Source: Verrucomicrobiaceae bacterium (lineage in GTDB: Bacteria; Verrucomicrobiota; Verrucomicrobiia; Opitutales; Intestinicryptomonadaceae). Taken from it: DNA of 64,000 bases. Shown in pieces: positions 35,591-44,533 of this stretch. The notes below the pieces were generated by a model. The model saw only the letters and a list, made by a program, of their open reading frames with translations. It was not told the DNA's origin and searched no databases. The stretch is taken from assembly GCA_015061955.1 (NCBI GenBank), contig SUVO01000004.1, positions 62,001-126,000 of the forward strand. Reading direction: 5' to 3'. A program made the translations under genes and the position numbers. Within the stretch, counting starts at the first letter, position 1. Every line of letters begins with the position of its first letter.

Positions 35591-36493
35591 ATGCAAAAAA
35601 AATTATTAGTAGTAGGTAGTATGAATGTCGATATGGTCGTAAAGGCTGAACGTATACCAGCTCCAGGCGAAACATTGCTTGGTGGTGTGTTCAATCAGTT
35701 TTACGGTGGTAAAGGCGCAAATCAGGCAGTTGCAGCAAAAACGCTATTTTCACAAACATCGTTTTGTGCTGCTTGTGGAACAGATGCTATTGGTAGCGAT
35801 TATCTAAAATATCTGAAGTCTAAAAAAATGGATATATCGTTGGTAAAGCGTGATAAAAAAGAACATACAGGCGTTGCCCTAATTACTCTCGATAAATCTG
35901 GCGAAAATGTAATCACAGTTGCAGCAGGTGCAAATTTGACACTAAAACCTGCCGATATGAAAGCTATCGACTTCAACAAATTTTCGCACGTTGCATTCCA
36001 GTTAGAAACTGATTTAAAAACAGTTGCCGAAGGCTTGAAATTAGCTAAAAAAGCAGGTTGTACAACAATATTAACTCCTGCTCCAGCACAAAAGCTTCCA
36101 CAAGCAATGTTGAAGAATGTAGATTTCTTGTTGCCAAATCAACACGAAATATTGCTCATACAAGATGGTTTTGATTGCCCAGTTAAAGCGGCTGAAAATC
36201 TTTTGAAACAAGGCGTTAAAAATGTAATTATCACACTTGGTGCTAAAGGCTCGATGCTTGTAAATGCCGATGGCAAATTTGAGTTTGGCACATTTAAAAC
36301 AAAACGCGTTGATACCGTAGGTGCTGGCGACTGCTTTACAGGTTCATTGATGGCTGGTTTGCGTAGATATAATGGCGATGTACAAACAGCTATTAAATTT
36401 GCAACGGCTGCAGCATCACTTGCAGTTTCAAAAATGGGCGCACAAAGTTTCAGTCCATTAAAAGATGTTCTGAAACTTGCAAAATTAAAGTAG
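35591..36493 (+). CDS. rbsK: Ribokinase (PfkB family)
   Basis: 300 residues. PfkB kinases phosphorylate sugars or nucleosides in the cytoplasm. Ribokinase hallmarks are GSMNVDMVVKAERIPAPGETL at the N-terminus (substrate site), FYGGKGANQAVAA and the C-terminal DTVGAGDCFTGSLMAG with the catalytic Asp. VVIT-LGAKGS-type signature is present as NVIITLGAKGSMLV. It stands alone between two terminators and converges on a sugar-type permease gene, so a ribose or nucleoside scavenging link is plausible but inferred. Confidence 0.92.
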   Translation: MQKKLLVVGSMNVDMVVKAERIPAPGETLLGGVFNQFYGGKGANQAVAAKTLFSQTSFCAACGTDAIGSDYLKYLKSKKMDISLVKRDKKEHTGVALITLDKSGENVITVAAGANLTLKPADMKAIDFNKFSHVAFQLETDLKTVAEGLKLAKKAGCTTILTPAPAQKLPQAMLKNVDFLLPNQHEILLIQDGFDCPVKAAENLLKQGVKNVIITLGAKGSMLVNADGKFEFGTFKTKRVDTVGAGDCFTGSLMAGLRRYNGDVQTAIKFATAAASLAVSKMGAQSFSPLKDVLKLAKLK

Positions 36494-36503
36494 AGCTTAT
36501 AAC

Positions 36504-36540
36504 AAAAAAATGGTACGCATAACGCGTACCATTTTTTTTT
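36504..36540. terminator. Bidirectional terminator between ribokinase and permease
   Basis: The core arms GGTACGC and GCGTACC enclose ATAAC, extended by A-T pairs, with T runs on both strands. Confidence 0.9.
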
Positions 36541-36555
36541 GCACTTGCATTTGTT

Positions 36556-37566
36556 CTATTTTGCAAAAACCAAAATACCCAAACCTACGATAAAGAATAT
36601 AAACATAAATGCCAGCAATACGTTTGTACCAGATGGAGCATTCTTAAATTCTTTCCAGATAAATACACCCCACAATGCCGAAACCATTGTTGCACCTTGT
36701 CCGAGAGCATACGACAATGCTGGTGGAACAGCCGAAGCCGATACAAAGCTCAATAATGTACCCAAGCACCAGATTGAACCACCCAAAATACCAATCAAGT
36801 GCAAACGTGGTGTTCCTTTCTTGAAGTAATCCGAAACTGGAACAGGTTGGCTACCATCGATTGGGAACTTCATAGCCAAAGTATTAAATACAAAATTCGA
36901 AACCAAAATACCAACAGCAAACAATACCATTGCTGAATATGGAGAAAGCTTTGTTGCTTCTAAAACAGCAACGTTGTCTTTAATTTCGATTTTACCCATA
37001 GCTTCTGCAATAAAACTAAAGAAGAAGCCCATCAAAATACCAGCCATAACCGAAACAACAATGCCCTTTACCGTAGCACCACGCGAACCAATACGTTTGA
37101 ATGCAAGAGCATCAAGAATAATTGCAACAACAATTAAACCAACACCTAAAGCCAACAAATATGGATTACCTTCTGGACGTGCAAAATAAGTTGTAATAAC
37201 TCCCAAAACCAAAGCCAATCCAATACCAACTGGGAACGCAACTGCCAAACCAGCAATATCGATAGCAATTACCAACAAAATATTCGATAAATTAAAAATA
37301 ATACCACTGATAATTGGATAAGCTAACCATTTTGGATCAGCTTGGCAAATATCGTTGATAAAGCTTCTACCACCTTCGCCCATCGAGCCAGCAGTCAACG
37401 CCATAAATAGCGAGAATGCTAAAATACCAATTACATAGTCCCAATAAAAAAGCTGGAACTTCCATTCTTTACTTGCGAGCTTCTGAGTATTACCCCACGA
37501 CCCCCAACATATCATTGTTACAACGCACAAAACAATTGCAACCATTTGCGATGTTACTGTTAACAT
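36556..37566 (-). CDS. DMT-superfamily sugar-type permease (GRP/RhaT-like)
   Basis: 336 residues from the ATG at 37566, chosen because AAAGGAAA lies eight bases upstream; a longer frame to 37611 would overlap the preceding gene. Ten hydrophobic helices are visible. The N-terminus has MICWGSWGNTQKLASKEWKFQLFYWDYVIG, a pattern I associate with permeases of glycolytic bacteria in the drug/metabolite superfamily (glucose uptake GRP and RhaT relatives). It follows a secreted glycosidase-like gene by 22 bp, so import of the released sugar is the best guess. The substrate is unknown. Confidence 0.75.
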   Translation of the reverse strand: MLTVTSQMVAIVLCVVTMICWGSWGNTQKLASKEWKFQLFYWDYVIGILAFSLFMALTAGSMGEGGRSFINDICQADPKWLAYPIISGIIFNLSNILLVIAIDIAGLAVAFPVGIGLALVLGVITTYFARPEGNPYLLALGVGLIVVAIILDALAFKRIGSRGATVKGIVVSVMAGILMGFFFSFIAEAMGKIEIKDNVAVLEATKLSPYSAMVLFAVGILVSNFVFNTLAMKFPIDGSQPVPVSDYFKKGTPRLHLIGILGGSIWCLGTLLSFVSASAVPPALSYALGQGATMVSALWGVFIWKEFKNAPSGTNVLLAFMFIFFIVGLGILVFAK

Positions 37567-37588
37567 ATATTTTTCCTTTCTTAATTTT

Positions 37589-39727
37589 TTAGTTTTTAGT
37601 AAATGATGCACCCATTTCTTCCAACTGAGCCGAAGCGTTCAAGAAGTGAGCAGTTATCCAAAATACAGTCCAACGTTCAACGTATCCACCACGGAACGAA
37701 TAAACATCGTCATTCAAACCAACTCGATGTTGAGCGAAATTAGTCTGTTGCATTTGCTCGCCTTGTGAACCATTTTCATCTACTAGCTGTCCACATGTTC
37801 TGAACATAACTTCGCTAAGTTTCAAAAATCTATTATCATTCAAAAGCAAACCTAATTTGTACAATTGTGGAGTATACAAAACGCCATAAACATCTAAGTG
37901 TTCATTCTGAGGCGAAACGGCTGTCCACCCGATTGAATTAAAAGCGTTATCTGCAAGGCGACCTGCGGGCATATCTATCTTCCAAACAACTGTATATGTA
38001 AGCATTACATAAGCAGCGTGTTTTGCGTAATCAAGATAAACAACATCTTTTGTGATATCGTAAGCCGACAAGAACGCTTGGAAACCTGCCCATGCACCTT
38101 CTTTGTCTTCGCCTTTTGCATCTAACGTTCCACCCCAATAAACTTCGCGCATATCGATATGACGTTTTGCGTAATAATCGGCAACTTTCAAAGACGCTTT
38201 CTTCAACTTTTCATCGCCAAAAAGCTTATAACCCAAAGCCAACGGAGCTCCCAAGAAGCCCTCGTTTGTAGATTTTGGCGACCAATCATCTTTCAATACT
38301 CTGTCGGCATGAAAATCACAAGCTTTGCGTGCAAACGCTTCCCACTTTTGCGTATTTAACTGCATCTTTGGCAAAGAAGATTTTTTCTGCTTTGGCTCGG
38401 AAGAATCTGAAGAAAATAAAGCATCAAATAATGTATTTTTTGCTTTGCTTTTTACAACTGGCTTCGCCTCTTGCCCTCTCGCCGATTTTATAGCCATAAG
38501 TATATTCTGTAAACCTTGTGCTTGCGACAACACTTCGCCACGTTTCCACTTCTTTGTTTTAGTATCGTAAGCTGTTCTAAAACCATTTTCAAAGAACTCA
38601 GCACCACTTATAAAATCGAGCGATTTTTGTACACGTTCACGCATTTCTTCTGGATTACCAAATCGTTGCAAGTGCTGGTACGAATAACCACAAACTGCAG
38701 CCTGACCACACCAACCAAATACAATATCTTTTAAACGAAAAAATTCTGGAAATTTTAAATAGCCTGCATATTCATTTGTTTCATGATAACGCGTACGCGA
38801 AAACTTGTATTTTGCTTTTACTATATCTTCGTATTTAGGCATTCCAACTGCCGAATATGGCTGAAAAATATCGAGCGAAGCATCAACAGCTTGCATAAAA
38901 CCTGCGCCCTGACGACCACACTTAGATGCCGACACATAAAAAGTTTTTTGGATTACAGCACCATTTTTTACATTCAAATATGTATCAGGATATTTATGAC
39001 TTTCACGTTGCAAGCTCTTCACTCTACCCCACTTGTTATTATACACAACTGCACCCGAAGTAGAAACAAGACTTGTTTTTCCGTCTTTCAAACTTGCCCC
39101 CAACGACCACCACTGGTCTTTTATATTTCCATAACTTGCAGGCGATGGCAACGTATGCAATGCTACCGAACGAACTACACCATTTTTTTCAAATTCGGCA
39201 CAAACAAAAGGCATTGAAATTCTATGTTCTTCAAACAAAACATCAGGAGAATTTGTTTTTGAAAATGTAGGCACGCGATCTGGACCATTTTTATACCCCG
39301 AAGGATTACCATAATAAACAACTGCAGGTATCAAGATTTTCTCGGTTTGAACTGGCATAAAAAACTCGTTTTGCAACGACACTTTTGATACATCTTCGCC
39401 CGAATAAGTATATCTACGCACGCATTTAATTACATTGCCCTGACGTGTGTAAATATCTTTTAAAAGCCACTTACCTTTATTGGTTTTTACTTCACCCTCA
39501 ACTATTGTGCCATCAAAACGAACATCAATCTTTGATGGATTTGCATAAACAAAATCACATGGCTTATCATTTTTCCAGTCTTGAGCTATAGCCCACAATC
39601 CTTTTTCAGATGATTGCAAAACTACTTCACCTTCATCTAAAAAATCCACACCTTTTGACGAAACTTTAAAATCAACACCTGATGCTACTAACGCTGAAAC
39701 AAGCAATAAAAAAATAATCCTCTTCAT
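37589..39727 (-). CDS. Large secreted glycoside hydrolase-like protein, (alpha/alpha)6-barrel-like C-terminus
   Basis: 712 residues from the ATG at 39727, which gives a clean signal peptide (MKRIIFLLLVSALVASG); the frame is open up to 39763. Residues 20-300 look beta-rich. Residues about 330-710 are helical with repeating aromatic and Trp-rich blocks (VFGWCGQAAVCGYSYQH, STNEGFLGAPLALGYKL, EGAWAGFQAFLSAYD, FNSIGWTAVSPQNEHLDVYG), as in (alpha/alpha)6-barrel glycosidases and lyases. A charged low-complexity insert (about residues 430-465, KPVVKSKAKN) interrupts the barrel. Catalytic residues cannot be assigned. The downstream permease gene suggests sugar release and uptake. Substrate unknown. 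Confidence 0.6.
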   Translation of the reverse strand: MKRIIFLLLVSALVASGVDFKVSSKGVDFLDEGEVVLQSSEKGLWAIAQDWKNDKPCDFVYANPSKIDVRFDGTIVEGEVKTNKGKWLLKDIYTRQGNVIKCVRRYTYSGEDVSKVSLQNEFFMPVQTEKILIPAVVYYGNPSGYKNGPDRVPTFSKTNSPDVLFEEHRISMPFVCAEFEKNGVVRSVALHTLPSPASYGNIKDQWWSLGASLKDGKTSLVSTSGAVVYNNKWGRVKSLQRESHKYPDTYLNVKNGAVIQKTFYVSASKCGRQGAGFMQAVDASLDIFQPYSAVGMPKYEDIVKAKYKFSRTRYHETNEYAGYLKFPEFFRLKDIVFGWCGQAAVCGYSYQHLQRFGNPEEMRERVQKSLDFISGAEFFENGFRTAYDTKTKKWKRGEVLSQAQGLQNILMAIKSARGQEAKPVVKSKAKNTLFDALFSSDSSEPKQKKSSLPKMQLNTQKWEAFARKACDFHADRVLKDDWSPKSTNEGFLGAPLALGYKLFGDEKLKKASLKVADYYAKRHIDMREVYWGGTLDAKGEDKEGAWAGFQAFLSAYDITKDVVYLDYAKHAAYVMLTYTVVWKIDMPAGRLADNAFNSIGWTAVSPQNEHLDVYGVLYTPQLYKLGLLLNDNRFLKLSEVMFRTCGQLVDENGSQGEQMQQTNFAQHRVGLNDDVYSFRGGYVERWTVFWITAHFLNASAQLEEMGASFTKN

Positions 39728-39788
39728 ACATAGGAAAGGTACATTTTTTTCAAAAAAAAGCAATAATTTTCAGCAGTTTTTTGCCGAT

Positions 39789-41207
39789 TTAATCCCATGG
39801 TAAATGGATATTTTTTAGAGGTTTGAGCGCATCGATTTCCGAAGAGTTTTGGAACAAAACTTTGTCTCTATTCAAGATATTTTTAGGATCAAAAACCTTC
39901 TTTATTCCACGCATTAAATCAAGCTCAATTTCCGAATGTTGCAAAGGCATATACTTCGACTTCAAAAAGCCAATTCCATGTTCGCCCGAAATTGCACCAC
40001 CTAAAGCAATTGTCTTTTTTATCGACAAATCCATAGCCTTACGTGCTAATTCCTGTGAATTTGGAACACTTGCATTATACATAAAATGAATATGATAATT
40101 ACCATCGCCAGAATGCCCAAACACTGGACACGCCAACCCCATTTCTTTTCCCAAATTTTTGTAATATGCAAAAAATTCTTCTAACGCAGATATAGGCAGA
40201 ACAATATCCTGACTAATTTTACTATCGCCCAATTCATACATTGAAGGCGACGACGCTCTGCGAATTTTCCATAGAATTTCACGTTCTTCTTCCGACTTCG
40301 ACACCCTAATTTCGCTAAAGAGATTTGCACACAACTGCGATGATTGCTCAACCTCATTTTTACTACCATCGAACTCAATCAGCAACACCGATTTACCTTC
40401 AGCTATCGACAACTCTGGAAAACGTTTACGCACACAACTTATAGTATCGGTATCCATAAACTCCAAAATACATGGAGCCAACGATGAACGCATAAGTTTT
40501 ACAATTCCAGCAAAAGCATTTAAATCGCCATCAAAAAACGCAATTAAAGTTTTGCGAGTTTCAGGAACGGGCAACAACTTCAATTTAGCTTCAACAATCA
40601 CACCCAACAAACCTTCGGAGCCAACAAATACATCTCTCAAATTTAGCCCTACCGAAAATTTCTTCAAAGGCAACGCACAATTTACAAACTCGCCACTACC
40701 CGTATATGCCTTCAACGACACCACATTATCACGAGTTACCCCATATTTCAACGCTCGCAAACCACCTGCATTACATGCTATATTTCCACCTATCGAACAA
40801 TATTTATGCGAAGACGGATCTGGCGCATAAAACAAACCAAACTTATTTGCTTGTTTATCAACATCAATAGTTATTGCACCAGCACCAACTGTTGCAATAC
40901 GTTCAACTGGATCAATTTCTATTTTATTGAGTTTTGATACGTCTAAAACAATTCCTTTATCGATTGCAACACAACCACCTGCACAACCAGTACCAGAACC
41001 ACGAACACTAACGCCAATATCAAACTTATTTGCAATCTTTAGAACATCGCCAACTTCTTCAGCTTTTTTGACAACTACTACAGCCGAGGGCAACACGCTA
41101 TATCGAGTATGATCAACCGATGCTTCAAACAATTTTTGGGCATCATCAAAGACATCAATCCCCCTTGCTTTTATTTCAGAAATAGCAAAGTTTACATTTT
41201 CTAACAT
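39789..41207 (-). CDS. glcD: FAD-linked oxidase, glycolate oxidase/D-lactate dehydrogenase family
   Basis: 472 residues. FAD-binding motifs of the vanillyl-alcohol oxidase fold are VRGSGTGCAGGCV, KYCSIGGNIACNAGGLRALKYG and VFVGSEGLLGVI. The C-terminus has VFGHSGDGNYHIHF and ISGEHGIGFLKSKYMPL, which hold substrate-binding His residues. The family oxidises 2-hydroxy acids such as glycolate or D-lactate. It begins one base after the ptsI stop and is the last gene of the operon. The iron-sulfur and FAD partners GlcE and GlcF are absent here, so a stand-alone D-lactate dehydrogenase is equally likely. Confidence 0.85.
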   Translation of the reverse strand: MLENVNFAISEIKARGIDVFDDAQKLFEASVDHTRYSVLPSAVVVVKKAEEVGDVLKIANKFDIGVSVRGSGTGCAGGCVAIDKGIVLDVSKLNKIEIDPVERIATVGAGAITIDVDKQANKFGLFYAPDPSSHKYCSIGGNIACNAGGLRALKYGVTRDNVVSLKAYTGSGEFVNCALPLKKFSVGLNLRDVFVGSEGLLGVIVEAKLKLLPVPETRKTLIAFFDGDLNAFAGIVKLMRSSLAPCILEFMDTDTISCVRKRFPELSIAEGKSVLLIEFDGSKNEVEQSSQLCANLFSEIRVSKSEEEREILWKIRRASSPSMYELGDSKISQDIVLPISALEEFFAYYKNLGKEMGLACPVFGHSGDGNYHIHFMYNASVPNSQELARKAMDLSIKKTIALGGAISGEHGIGFLKSKYMPLQHSEIELDLMRGIKKVFDPKNILNRDKVLFQNSSEIDALKPLKNIHLPWD

Positions 41208-41208
41208 A

Positions 41209-42978
41209 TTATTTTACAAAAGGTCTCAAACTTTCATAATGGAACGAACGCAATCTGTTTACAATATGACGCGATCGTTTCATACCAATAACTTCGTTTT
41301 TAAGTTCAACAGCTTCTTTCATAGTTAAACGACGAAGCAAAAACTTGATTTCAGCAATCGATGTTGCCGACATAGAAAAGTGCGTTACGCCCATACCCAA
41401 CAACAACGGCGTAAAAATTGGGTCTGCGGCAATTTCACCACAAATACCAACAGGTATCCCCTTTGCACGCGCCGAAGAAACTATTGTATCTAAAGTTCTA
41501 ATAACTGCTGGATGATATGGCTCATAGAGATGTGCAACCATTTCATTTACACGATCGACAGCCAACAAATATTGAACAAGGTCGTTAGTACCAATACTGA
41601 TAAAATCGCAACTATCGGCAATTATATCGACAGTAAATGCAGCACTTGGCACTTCTATCATAACGCCAACTTTAATATCTTTATTAAAAGGCTCACCACG
41701 TTCCGTTAGCTGTTCTTTTGCTTTTTCTATAAACACACGAGCACGTTCAACTTCTCGAATTGAACATATCATTGGCAACATTATCTTAACATCGCCATAT
41801 ACGCTTGCTCTGAGAATTGCTCGCAACTGTGTGAGGAAAACCTCTGGATGATCAAGACAAAATCTTATTGCTCGGCATCCCATAAATGGATTTTCTTCTT
41901 TATGCAACTCTTTCATCAGGGTTAAATTTTTATCTCCCCCTAAGTCTAAAGTTCGTATAATTATAGGCTTACCATTTGCTGCAACAACTGCGGCTTTATA
42001 TGTTTCAAACTGCGCTTGTTCATCGGGGAACGACGCTGTATTCAAAAAGAAATTTTCAGTTCTAAACAAGCCAATACCATCGCAATAATTCATTGTACCT
42101 TCAACTACATCAGAGGCATCACTTATGTTTATTTCAACGTTAAAATCGCAACCATCGGCTGTTTTTGATGGCGAAGGCAACGAGGCATCGAATATCTTTT
42201 GATTTTCCTTATGAACCGACTCCAACTCGTTATACACGCTTAACGTTTCGTCGCTTGGATTTACATAAACTTTACCATTATAACCATCAACAAGCAAAAA
42301 TTCACCTGATGAAATTTGCTCAACTACACCAGCTACCCCAACTACACAAGGAATACCCAACGATCTCGATAAAATTGCAGTATGGCATGTTGCCGAACCT
42401 TTTTCGGAAACTATACCCAAAATTTTACTTTTATCTACAAGTGAAAAATCTGACGGAGTAAAATCGGAACTAACCAATATCATAGCATCAGAATATTGTC
42501 CAATTTTAACCGATTCTATACCGAGTAAACTACGCAAAACACGAGTTGAAACATCTTTTAAATCGCCAATACGCTCTTTTATAAAAGGATCGTCAATCTT
42601 TTCAAATGCCGATATAAACTTATCCACAACAGCCATATAGCAATACTCAATATTGAAACTTTCTTTTTCAAAAAGAGCCATTGTTTCTTGCATAATGGCA
42701 ACGTCTTCAAGAACCATCAAATGAGCATCAAAAATTGCAGCTTCCGACTCACCTATTGCTGCAACCAACTCAGCCTTGAGCGAATTTATTTCATTCTTGG
42801 TTTTTATTATGGCATCTTGAAAACGTCTGATTTCGTTTGGACGATCAGCCGTACGTATTTCGTAAACAGGTGCTTTAAGCTCACGATTGAGCATAACAAA
42901 GGCCTCACCATGAGCAATGCCTTTCGCCACTCCCAAGCCTTGTAAGTTATTTTCTGTCTTTGTGTTCTGGTCGTCCAT
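41209..42978 (-). CDS. ptsI: Phosphoenolpyruvate-protein phosphotransferase (PTS enzyme I)
   Basis: 589 residues, normal for EI. It transfers phosphate from phosphoenolpyruvate to HPr. The swivel domain has the phosphorylated His in GSATCHTAILSRSLGIP. The PEP-binding barrel shows GIGLFRTENFFL, RTLDLGGDKNL, GCRAIRFCLDHPE, MLPMICSIREV, ISIGTNDLVQYLLAVDR and GICGEIAADP, including the catalytic Cys. HPr, EII components and ptsK are not in the window. Lying between malQ and glcD, it may serve carbon regulation as well as transport. Confidence 0.96.
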   Translation of the reverse strand: MDDQNTKTENNLQGLGVAKGIAHGEAFVMLNRELKAPVYEIRTADRPNEIRRFQDAIIKTKNEINSLKAELVAAIGESEAAIFDAHLMVLEDVAIMQETMALFEKESFNIEYCYMAVVDKFISAFEKIDDPFIKERIGDLKDVSTRVLRSLLGIESVKIGQYSDAMILVSSDFTPSDFSLVDKSKILGIVSEKGSATCHTAILSRSLGIPCVVGVAGVVEQISSGEFLLVDGYNGKVYVNPSDETLSVYNELESVHKENQKIFDASLPSPSKTADGCDFNVEINISDASDVVEGTMNYCDGIGLFRTENFFLNTASFPDEQAQFETYKAAVVAANGKPIIIRTLDLGGDKNLTLMKELHKEENPFMGCRAIRFCLDHPEVFLTQLRAILRASVYGDVKIMLPMICSIREVERARVFIEKAKEQLTERGEPFNKDIKVGVMIEVPSAAFTVDIIADSCDFISIGTNDLVQYLLAVDRVNEMVAHLYEPYHPAVIRTLDTIVSSARAKGIPVGICGEIAADPIFTPLLLGMGVTHFSMSATSIAEIKFLLRRLTMKEAVELKNEVIGMKRSRHIVNRLRSFHYESLRPFVK

Positions 42979-43003
42979 TATTACTATTGTCTAACTATCT
43001 AAA

Positions 43004-44530
43004 TTATTTTGCAACAATATTTTTCAATCTATCCGACAATTCACAAAGCGAATACAAATAATCTGCATTATCAACAACAGCCTTTTGCAATTGTTCAAAA
43101 GTCATACGCCACTGCCAATTACCATCGGCCTTACCAGGAGTATTAGTTCTAGCCCACTGCCCCAAGCCAATTATATCCTGCATTGGGAACACTGCAATAT
43201 CTGCAACACTAAGCATAACTGCGTGAATCATATCCCAATTTACAGCATCGCCCGAAGCTCTAAAATATCGGCGAGCTTCATCTTTTGCTTTTTCCGTTGC
43301 CGATTCGTACCAACCAATAGATGTATTGTTGTCGTGAGTACCTGTATAGAACACACAATTACGCCTTACATTATGTGGCAAATACGGATTTTTAGGGTTA
43401 TCGCCAAATGCAAACTGCAAAACTGCCATTGATGGAATTTTGATTTTATCGCGCAAAGCAAACGATGCCTTCGACAACAAACCTAAATCTTCTGCAACAA
43501 ATTTTTGTTTTGGAAAATGTTTTTTTATAAAATCGAAAAACTCGATATCTGGACCTTTTTTGAGCGACCCTTTGCGCGCATCGCCCGATTTTGCTGGAAT
43601 TGACCAATAATCAGCAAAACCTCTAAAATGGTCAAATCGAATTACATCGTACATTGCCGAAGCCGATGCAATTCGCTGACGCCAAAATTCAAACAATTCC
43701 TTTTTAGAATTTTTCCAATCGAACAATGGATTTCCCCACAATTGTCCATCAGCTGAAAAATAGTCAGGAGCAACGCCTGCTACATTTTTAGGACGCAACT
43801 GCTTATCAAGTTCAAACAACTCTGGATTTGCCCATACATCTGCACTATCTAACGACAAGAAAATTGGAATATCGCCAAAAATTTCTATATCAAACTTCTT
43901 TGCTTTTTTCTTAAATTCTGCAAATTGTCTAAAAAATATCCACTGCCCAAACTCTACTGCAAAAATATCTTTTTCACAAGATTTAGGAATATTCTTTTGT
44001 GCGTAAGCAAAACTTTTGTACGGTTTATCCCACTCTAACCAACATTTTGAATTAAAATGTTTTTTCAACGCGCAATACAACGAATACGCTTTTAACCAAT
44101 ACTCGTTTTTTTTGCAAAAAGCATTAAATTCGCGTTTAAGTTCGGGCGTTGCAATTTGAACAAAATGCTCAGATGCACAACTTATAAGATTTGGAATTAT
44201 ACCATAGATTGCACCATAGTCGCACTTATCTTTAGGCAAAGAACGCAATGGTTCTAACTGCGTATAATCTAACAAATGCATATCGCACAACTGCTCAAAG
44301 TCTATAAAATATGTATTACCAGCAAACGCAGAAAACGATTGATACGGAGAATCGCCATATCCTGTTGGACCAAGTGGACATATCTGCCAATACGAAAATC
44401 CAGATTTTTTTGCAAAATCAAAAAACGCATCGGTAGCCTTACCTATATTGCCAATACCATATTCAGAAGGCAACGAAGATATATGCAGAAAAACACCAGC
44501 TCCTCTGCGTTTTATCCAAGAGAAATCCAT
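43004..44530 (-). CDS. malQ: 4-Alpha-glucanotransferase (amylomaltase, GH77)
   Basis: 508 residues. MalQ moves glucan segments between maltodextrins or glycogen-derived chains in the cytoplasm. Conserved pieces are RGAGVFLHISSLPSEYGIGN, PLGPTGYGDSPYQSFSAFAGN, IFGDIPIFLSLDSADVWANP, DVIRFDHFRGFADYW (nucleophile Asp), FVAEDLGLLS (acid/base Glu) and YTGTHDNNTSIGWY (third Asp). It starts three bases after the PurF-like gene and precedes ptsI by 25 bp. Confidence 0.96.
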   Translation of the reverse strand: MDFSWIKRRGAGVFLHISSLPSEYGIGNIGKATDAFFDFAKKSGFSYWQICPLGPTGYGDSPYQSFSAFAGNTYFIDFEQLCDMHLLDYTQLEPLRSLPKDKCDYGAIYGIIPNLISCASEHFVQIATPELKREFNAFCKKNEYWLKAYSLYCALKKHFNSKCWLEWDKPYKSFAYAQKNIPKSCEKDIFAVEFGQWIFFRQFAEFKKKAKKFDIEIFGDIPIFLSLDSADVWANPELFELDKQLRPKNVAGVAPDYFSADGQLWGNPLFDWKNSKKELFEFWRQRIASASAMYDVIRFDHFRGFADYWSIPAKSGDARKGSLKKGPDIEFFDFIKKHFPKQKFVAEDLGLLSKASFALRDKIKIPSMAVLQFAFGDNPKNPYLPHNVRRNCVFYTGTHDNNTSIGWYESATEKAKDEARRYFRASGDAVNWDMIHAVMLSVADIAVFPMQDIIGLGQWARTNTPGKADGNWQWRMTFEQLQKAVVDNADYLYSLCELSDRLKNIVAK

Positions 44531-44533
44531 AAT

